This document shows, piece after piece, positions 57,667-64,000 of a stretch of DNA of 64,000 bases; position 1 is the first letter of the stretch; every line of letters starts with the position of its first letter. A program made the position numbers and the translations under genes. The notes beneath the pieces were generated by a model. The model was not told the DNA's origin and did no database searches. It saw only the letters and a program-made list of their open reading frames with translations. Source of the stretch: Cladobotryum mycophilum (lineage: Eukaryota > Ascomycota > Sordariomycetes > Hypocreales > Hypocreaceae); contig JAVFKD010000004.1 in NCBI GenBank assembly GCA_036429605.1, positions 1,488,001-1,552,000 on the forward strand. The letters run 5' to 3'.

Positions 57667-58134
57667 ATGCCCGAAATAACCATTGCCGATTGCTTTGACA
57701 GGGTCTGGTCCTGCTACGACGCAAAGGCCGAGGACTGGAAGAGATTCGCCATTGTGGATTACAAGCGGCCGGGCGTCATCCGGCGGGACGAGTTTCGAAA
57801 GGCGCTCAAGGAGCGGGACTACCTCGACAAGTCCCACAAGGAGGCGCCCGAGCTGTTCAAGAAGAACTCGGAGACGCTGATGAAGCAGGCCGTCAACTAC
57901 GCAGACCAGTACAGCACAAAGTACGTGGCCCTCTTTGACTGGGATACCTTGGTCCTCTTCTACATGGAGAGCCAGGATGGAAATACCGGCGGCGAGTGCT
58001 ACTTCGTCACCATCATCCACAACAGGAAGCATATGAGGCGGGCTCTTCTCGGGTTCCTCGAGCGCGCTTACCGAGCTAATATTCAGGGCGAGGATGTGCT
58101 GGACAGCTTTGGCGCCCTGACTGTCAAGGACTAA
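57667..58134 (+). CDS. Small conserved-looking protein of unknown function
   Basis: A single exon of 155 residues starting MPEITIADCFDRVWSCYDAK. It is soluble, with alternating charged helices (WKRFAIVDYKRPGVIRRDEF, KALKERDYLDKSHKEAPELF) followed by a strand-rich half (YVALFDWDTLVLFYMESQDG, ECYFVTIIHNRKHMRRALLG). No signal peptide, membrane segment or catalytic motif is apparent. The strong C/G-rich codon use (CGGCCGGGCGTC, CGGCGGGACGAG) and the tidy leader argue for a real gene. I do not recognise the family. Confidence 0.65.
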   Translation: MPEITIADCFDRVWSCYDAKAEDWKRFAIVDYKRPGVIRRDEFRKALKERDYLDKSHKEAPELFKKNSETLMKQAVNYADQYSTKYVALFDWDTLVLFYMESQDGNTGGECYFVTIIHNRKHMRRALLGFLERAYRANIQGEDVLDSFGALTVKD

Positions 58135-59135
58135 AAAAGGCGGGAGTGGACGGAGACGAATACTGCGTTTTCTGGAGGTCGCTTTGGTGTTGGCTGGGGA
58201 GCGTTTTGTATTGGGAAGACGCCGGTCGTTGCGGAACACGGTATCAGGCAATGGGCATTATCGTTGGTGGATTGGGGATTTTTTGTTGGAAATGTACGTG
58301 CTTGGAAGCTTTGGGTTGCTTAGTATTCAAGAGTATGACAATAAGGATGATGAGAGCGAATATTATAGTGAATACAAGTACAAGAGGGATCTGTTTGATG
58401 TGGCTCCGAGTCGATTTTGTCAAGACGGGAATTTATGTATACTCAGGCGTTGCTCGTGTATCTGTCCATTACTGTCATGCCTATACATTACCATCGTATC
58501 TATACGTTACCGTCATGTCTGAAGATTACCGTCCATTACTGATGTGCTTGGAGATTGCTTCCATATCTGCTGGCATTCGTATTGGGAAGAGGCCGGCCAT
58601 TGTGGAGCAAAGTAGAGGATAAAGACATCGTCGTTGGCGGACCAGGACTATTGTCTGAGCATGCTTCTTTAACGAGTAACTCACCCCCTCATAACCAAGT
58701 CAGAGCCCAACCATCCATGCCATTCACAGTCGCTGGGGATTCTGCCGCTGCAGCCGCAATTTTCTTTTTCACTTATACCACGCTGTTTGGGAGAACCCAT
58801 GTTATTGTTGTGCAATCATGTTTTACCATCCTAGTTTGTAAACATGATATGCCAGACCGCACGTAGACAAGCATCCAATCAGCCGCAAGCGTGTATGCAA
58901 TGCAATGCAGACTTGGGAACACTCGCGAACCGTGGAGGCAGCAGTGAGGCGACCAAGCCTCCCCCTCTCCCTCATTACTTGGCTGAGCCTCATCCTGATG
59001 ATGTAGGTCTAACAATTCACTCAAATTTAAGTGTTCATAGAGAGTTATGTCCGCAATGTTTTGCCTTGTTATTCAGTCTCCTTGTTTGGTGAAACTGTAG
59101 CCCTGCCCTTTTTCTTTTTGTTCTTTATCCCAGAA
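58135..59135. other. Intergenic with a diverged direct repeat
   Basis: About 1 kb. Two segments around 58190-58280 and 58560-58650 are related: each has GTATTGGGAAGA followed by GCCGG and, about 45 bp on, a CGTTGG word. Between them is an imperfect series of TACC(A/G)TC units (58460-58545). No gene was recognised. Confidence 0.5.
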
Positions 59136-61549
59136 ATGGATCGCAAAAGGCTGCAAGTTAAGGCAGTGCAAGCCTCAGGCAGTGGCATTAATAATATCAA
59201 GCGTCGCAGGATCAACCAGGATTCTTTGCCATTGTGCCAGCAGTGCGAACTGCTTGACCTTGACAAGAGCTTTGCCGACGCCTACACCTTCTACGAGTCT
59301 GCTAGAAATGGACTGGTTCATCGCAGACCAGAGCTCTACAGCGAGACCGAAGAAAGCCCTTTCTTTTACGTGGACGCATTTTTTGTGCATGCTTTCGGAG
59401 ATCGTCTATCCAAGCCTTCGGACTGTGAGCTCTGCCGGTTCTTTGGTTCTCTAAGGGTGCAACCAGATAGCCATGAGAACCACAAGCTCCTCGCATTCTG
59501 CAGCAGCGAGAGTTCCACATTTTATCCCGCAGTGCTGAAGGAAAGCAAGGCATGGGATCACATCAGGCATACAGTGTTTATGGCTGTTGTGCCGGACGAA
59601 CCGTCGTACCCGCCACACGGCCATGATGAGACATGGTTGGAGAAGGAGATCCCAAAGGTGGGAGTCATACATCACTTGCGGCATGACGAGACTGCTGATG
59701 ATGGCCCCCTCCACTGTTACGTTCTAGAGAGCTTGGTGACTGTGTTGACTTCTCTCTATTGAAGGAATGGCTTGCGTTTTGCCGAACGCACCACGGCGGT
59801 GCTTGCAACTCGCCGGATTCTGTGCAGCCAGTAGCACAGGGATTCCGCGTGATTGATTGCAACTCGAACCCACCCGAGGTTATCGCCGTCCCTTGGGGTA
59901 CCACGTATGCAGCGCTCAGCTATGTCTGGGGTCGAAATCCAGAAGATGTGATAAACTGGCCCCGGACCGTCATGGACGCGGTCGCCGTTACCAAAGAACT
60001 GGGTCTCCGATATCTATGGGTCGACCGCCTTTGCATCAACCAATCCGACCCGGTAGAGAAATCGTACTTGATGTCAAAAATGACGGATATATACGAGGCT
60101 GCGGATTTCACCATCGTGGCAGCCGCAGGATCAGGGGCAGGCCGTGGCTTGCCAGGCGTGAGATCAGCCCAAGGCAGCGATATTTGTCCCCGGCAGCCTC
60201 AGCCCAGGATCAAACTGAGAAGTGGAAATGTATTGGTTTCGGCACTGCAAGACCCTCGTCTTGATATTCTCAAGTCCGAGTATTGGACCAGAGGTTGGAC
60301 CTACCAGGAAGGCGTTCTATCAAATCGACGTCTGGTATTCACAGAATCTCAGGCTTACTGGGAATGCCGTTGTATGGTTATTCACGAAAGCATCGATATG
60401 CCTCTACCACTCATCCACGAGCCGCCTTCGGCTGATGAAGCATCTGGATTGCGCATGGCCAGCTACATGCTATCAGGAATCTTCAAAGGAGATTCGTATA
60501 GCGGCGGTGCATGGAGTAATGAAAAGGGACTGGTCGTCCCTAGCGATGATTACCGGCTTGAGTACGGTTTTCCAAATCATCGAAAGGCCTCTGTTCGCGC
60601 GCAGCTTCGAAGCCTAAACGATCATATTCGGGCCTTTTCGTCGAGGAAGCTGAGCGTTGAGACCGACTCGCTAGCAGCGTTCCTGGGAATTGTTGGCATG
60701 TACAAATCCACCGAGCATATATACCTATATCTCGGGCTTCCCATGTGGATGGATGATATACTAGGGGACCTGACGGGCGCTTATATCAGTTTCGCGCTCG
60801 CCGTCTGTTCATGGTACCATCGCAGCCCGTCGGAGCATTCGATGTTTGTGACTGAATCATGTCAGCGCAGAACTCATTTACCGTCGTGGACCTGGGCGGG
60901 GTGGGAAGGCACAGTGACTTGGCGCGCACCGCCTTCAGATGAGCATTGCGTGATTATGAGTGATCTAATCGAGAGCGAGAGGCTTCATCTTGTTTGGGCA
61001 GCAAACATCTACCTTCGGTCCACGTGTAACCCCGTGTGTGTTCGCCTGCTCAACTTGTATTCTACAGAGATTCTAGAGAAGGAAACGCCCACGCTGCTCG
61101 AGATCAGGGATCCTTTGATCTTAAAGTATACGCACCGTCAGGAGACCAGGGGAACCTGGGAATGGCGACGTCTCACCGGCAGGGCGGGCGAGCAATACCA
61201 CGCGGAAAGACTGAGTTGGGACAAACAATGGTACCGCATCGCAGGACGTCTCGCCTCCGTCAACATGTCGATATCCGTCACCGAGAAGGCGTGGACGGAG
61301 AAGCACGATTCTGGGGAATTCATCAGCGTCCTGCTGTTTGCCTCGCAGGTGCCCACGATCGGGCACGGAAGGGCCAGGTTTCTCACCTTGCGGAGGGTTG
61401 AGTCGACGTCCTTTGAGGCGCGCTGGGAGAGGATCGGCACGTTGCAGTTGACGATCCCAAAGGGGACCTTGGATGAGTGCATGACGAATGACCAGCTGTT
61501 GATGAAGATTCCTGTGCGAGAGAGACGGGGGGCCATAGTTGTACAATGA
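59136..61549 (+). CDS. HET-domain protein (heterokaryon incompatibility type)
   Basis: Two long frames, 59136-59762 and 59759-61549, belong to one protein of about 804 residues once one base is added near 59723 (LHCYV / SRELGDCVDFSLLKEWLAF); 2414 nt plus one is 805 codons. The HET domain starts near residue 255: TTYAALSYVWGRNPEDVINW, VTKELGLRYLWVDRLCINQS, MTDIYEAADFTIVAAAGSGA and later YWTRGWTYQEGVLSNRRLVF. It is preceded by a cysteine-containing N-terminal region (PLCQQCELLDLDKS, DCELCRFFGSLR). HET proteins trigger cell death on recognition of non-self partners, usually with an NLR or another allele; no partner gene is obvious next to this one. The 3' end faces the GAR formyltransferase gene, 92 bp apart. 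Confidence 0.88.
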
Positions 61550-61641
61550 AGCAGCGTATGGAACGAAAGATAATTCAGCCATGCAAGCTTCCATCTATTC
61601 AGAAGCAACAATGTGTTTACATTCCCACTGCGATATCGTAT

Positions 61642-62389
61642 TTACTTTGCCCTTCCTTGTACTATCTCACCAGCTACCTTAGCCGTAGCCTTCGCAATCA
61701 GCTCGTGTTCATACGAATGCACCTTTTCCTCAAACTGGGGCAGATCCTCTCCCTGCCACTCAATCTCCTGCACCATGATGGGCTCACCCCTGTCCACCTC
61801 GACGATGACGTAGTGAACCATGATGCCGCCTTTTGTCACCTTGCCGGCTTTGAGGTCTTCAAACTGGCGCTCTATCGCATGTGACCCATCGTACGCTCCT
61901 ATAAGAATTGTGAGCAGAAGTGATTCGAGATTCCGGGGGTACACTAGGAGAACAGGATAGGGACTTACCAGGCAATGCCGGATGCAGATTAATGACCTTG
62001 ATGCCCGCATCTTCCATTGGTTGTAAAAAGGCTGCCGAAAAGACATACATCCACCCAGCGAGAACAATCAGCTCCGGCCTCTCACTCAGACCCAGCACCT
62101 TGTCCGCCAACGCAGCATCGTACTTCTCCCTCGCCTCGGCAGTCTTCTTCTCGTCCTTCTCGCCCTTGGGCAGGAAGCCATGGCTGATGACGTTGAAGTA
62201 CTCCCACGGGATGCCCGCCCCGTCCGCGCGTGTTGTAGCATACGCCTTTCCGCGGTTCACAATGAGGCGGGTGATTTTGCTGTTGGGGATGCGGCCCCCG
62301 GCAATGGCGTCGATGATGGCCTGGAAATTGCTCCCGTTGCCGGAGGCCATGATGAGGATGCGGCAGGGTGACTGTTGCTGGTCTGCCAT
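61642..62389 (-). CDS. ADE8: Phosphoribosylglycinamide formyltransferase (GART)
   Basis: Exons 62389-61969 and 61898-61642 sum to 678 nt, 225 residues, with a GT-AG intron. RILIMASGNGSNFQAIIDAI opens the fold; TRLIVNRGKAYATTRA follows; ELIVLAGWMYVFSAAFL and VINLHPALPGAYDGSHAI across the splice carry the catalytic Asn-His region, with the Asp downstream in HYVIVEVDRGEPI. The enzyme transfers a formyl group from 10-formyl-tetrahydrofolate to GAR, the third step of purine synthesis, in the cytosol. Length matches the fungal monofunctional enzyme, and the frame is intact. Confidence 0.93.
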
Positions 62390-63212
62390 TTTTGCGATTT
62401 ATGTTTGATGGTTTAAGCGTTGATAAGGGAAAGTAGTTGAAGGATGAGTATAGATCTTTTGGGGGATTTATGGAAGAATAGGTGAGATGCGATACCGGAT
62501 CTTGAGATGGGATGAGGCACAAGATAGTATAGTGCGAAGAGCTGAAATTGGAGGAGAAAGCTGTCTTCCGATGGAAGCATCTAAATGAGTATAAAATACC
62601 CCTCTTAGATAGTTCAATGGGATAAAAAGGTTCAATGTGAGTGATTTCAACGATGGTTTGCCTTTGTGATGTAGTTTGAAGGTACCGGGTAGTGAAAACT
62701 TTGTTGTCACGAGATTCTGACGGGTTAGAAAAAAAAGAGGGGGTAATCAATGAGAGTCTTCCCCAGACCTGCGCCATAATGAGCTCAGCCGTCCAAGGCA
62801 TCACTCAATGTAATCACATGAGCACCAAAACATGAAAACAGTATTGTGGGCAATTCTCATGCAACGTATTTGACGTCAAGTTTTAATCAGTATTATATTG
62901 TCGGTTTATTTTCTATTTGTAGGCTCTCCCCCTCCCACTGATATGGTACGCTGAAAATACAAACTTGTTTCCCGGGAGGGTATCATGGAAGGACGACCAT
63001 GTGATGACGATATCAGATGTTGAAATAAAGAAGGCGTGTAGGAAACTACTAAAACAGACTGTAGGAAACAAGATGCATAAACCTATTGAATATGATGCTC
63101 GCTTATCATGAAACCAAATCATACACCAACTCGAGATTTGTTTGCATCATGATGATATGCCCAAACTCCAAGCGCAAATGAATACATCTCAACAGAGACG
63201 ACTATACAAATC
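62390..63212. other. Intergenic, no supported gene
   Basis: About 820 bp between the GART start and the 3' end of the next gene. It includes the GART promoter, with a pyrimidine-rich tract on the minus strand around 62720-62750. Nothing else seen. Confidence 0.5.
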
Positions 63213-64000
63213 TCATGCACGCCGCTTATCAACAGCCAACCAGCCATGTAGATTCTCCCTCCACTTGGCCCACAGCATCCAATTCATATTCAAAATCAGC
63301 GACACCGGAATCACCACCACAAAGAAGATCCACAGCTGGCTCGACACCGCGCCGCCCCCCGTCGGCTTAAAGTCGAAGAAGCTCATGCTAAACACCGTCG
63401 CCATGGCCGTCATGGGCAGGAAGATGTACGACGCGAGGTTGAAGGCTCGCGTGTTGAGCGCCTCCCGGGCGTTGCGCTCCTGCTCGGCGAGGGCGGCCTT
63501 GTTCATGAGCTCTTGAGAGGTTTGCCCGCTTTCGGCGAGGAGGGAGGCGTAGAGATGCGAGAGGTTCCGGGCGGTGCATTTGAGGAGAGCGAGTTTGGAG
63601 GGGATGAAGGTGGTGGCGCCTGGTGCGCTGAGGGTGTTGGGATTGGACGTCTTGAAGAGGTCTTGATGTGCGTCGATGGAATCCAGTATGGTCATGCACG
63701 CGTCGACTTTGTACTGCAGTCTAACGAACTCTTTAGGCTGTGGTAGCCAAACTTCCAAAGACCCATCTAGCAAATTTGGGATGAAGCCGACTTGACTGGA
63801 CCTCGGCCTGAGAATCTGCTCGACAATCAACAGCGACAAGGCCAACGGGTGCCAAGACGATAGCCTCAGTCCCAGGAGGCGCTTGTTCATCGACTCAATG
63901 TCTTCCCTGTGCACAAACCGAATAACACAGTTGCTCGTCTCGGTCGCGGGATCGTACTCCAGAGCCATGTACATCTCTGCCACGTCGCTCGTCTGTACGA
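63213..64000 (-). CDS. CorA-like membrane protein, C-terminal part (runs off right edge)
   Basis: The minus-strand frame is open from the right edge to the stop at 63213, about 262 residues, so the 5' end lies outside the window. It ends with two membrane segments separated by a short loop: YIFLPMTAMATVFSMSFFDF and LWIFFVVVIPVSLILNM, preceded by a long helical region with coiled-coil character (ELMNKAALAEQERNAREALN, TRAFNLAS). That layout is characteristic of fungal CorA-like Mg2+ transporter homologues, although the GMN signature of true CorA channels is not seen in the loop (FKPTGGGAVSSQ). Many fungal members lack it and have unknown function. Confidence 0.75.
   Translation of the reverse strand, partial: VQTSDVAEMYMALEYDPATETSNCVIRFVHREDIESMNKRLLGLRLSSWHPLALSLLIVEQILRPRSSQVGFIPNLLDGSLEVWLPQPKEFVRLQYKVDACMTILDSIDAHQDLFKTSNPNTLSAPGATTFIPSKLALLKCTARNLSHLYASLLAESGQTSQELMNKAALAEQERNAREALNTRAFNLASYIFLPMTAMATVFSMSFFDFKPTGGGAVSSQLWIFFVVVIPVSLILNMNWMLWAKWRENLHGWLAVDKRRA

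Overview
The window is nuclear DNA from a filamentous ascomycete, most likely a sordariomycete and plausibly Hypocreales. The evidence is genes with short GT-AG introns (about 40-85 bp), long intergenic spacers, NLR and HET proteins, a Zn2Cys6 regulator, a fungal hAT transposon, and an N-acetylglucosamine (GlcNAc) catabolic cluster of the kind described in Trichoderma reesei. I could run no database search; functions rest on motifs read from conceptual translation, and exon models were checked by splice phase and by total length modulo 3.

Bases 1-25 kb look like an accessory compartment. In order they hold: the 5' part of an ankyrin gene running off the left edge; a trypsin-like protease gene split by a complete hAT element (3139-6426) with a perfect 8-bp target duplication and a tRNA-like gene inside it; a lectin/propeller-like gene; an MFS transporter; an SDR/epimerase gene with a premature stop; a Zn2Cys6 regulator lacking its first zinc cysteine; the relic of a PNP_UDP-NACHT NLR whose P-loop region is deleted; a second decayed gene; and a full-length PNP_UDP-NACHT-ankyrin NLR (20639-25108).

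Bases 26-30 kb are housekeeping: VPS25 (ESCRT-II) and an RTT107/Brc1-type BRCT protein. Bases 30.7-53.4 kb are the GlcNAc cluster: hxk3 (GlcNAc kinase-like), dam1 (glucosamine-6-phosphate deaminase), ron1 (Ndt80-type regulator), dac1 (GlcNAc-6-phosphate deacetylase) and nag3 (GH3 protein fused to GNAT domains). An F-box/ankyrin gene sits inside the cluster. Together the enzymes would release GlcNAc, phosphorylate it, deacetylate GlcNAc-6-P and deaminate GlcN-6-P to fructose-6-P, with Ron1 as the likely regulator. No GlcNAc transporter gene was found in the window.

Bases 53.8-64 kb hold a tandem pair of atypical kinase-like genes (the second broken by two in-frame stops), a small unknown gene, a HET-domain gene, the purine gene for GAR formyltransferase, and the 3' part of a CorA-like membrane protein running off the right edge.

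A cross-cutting caution: at least eight otherwise healthy genes are each one base (MFS: two bases) away from an open frame, often at homopolymers. This looks like assembly error rather than decay. The genes called pseudogenes here are broken by nonsense codons, deletions or many shifts instead.
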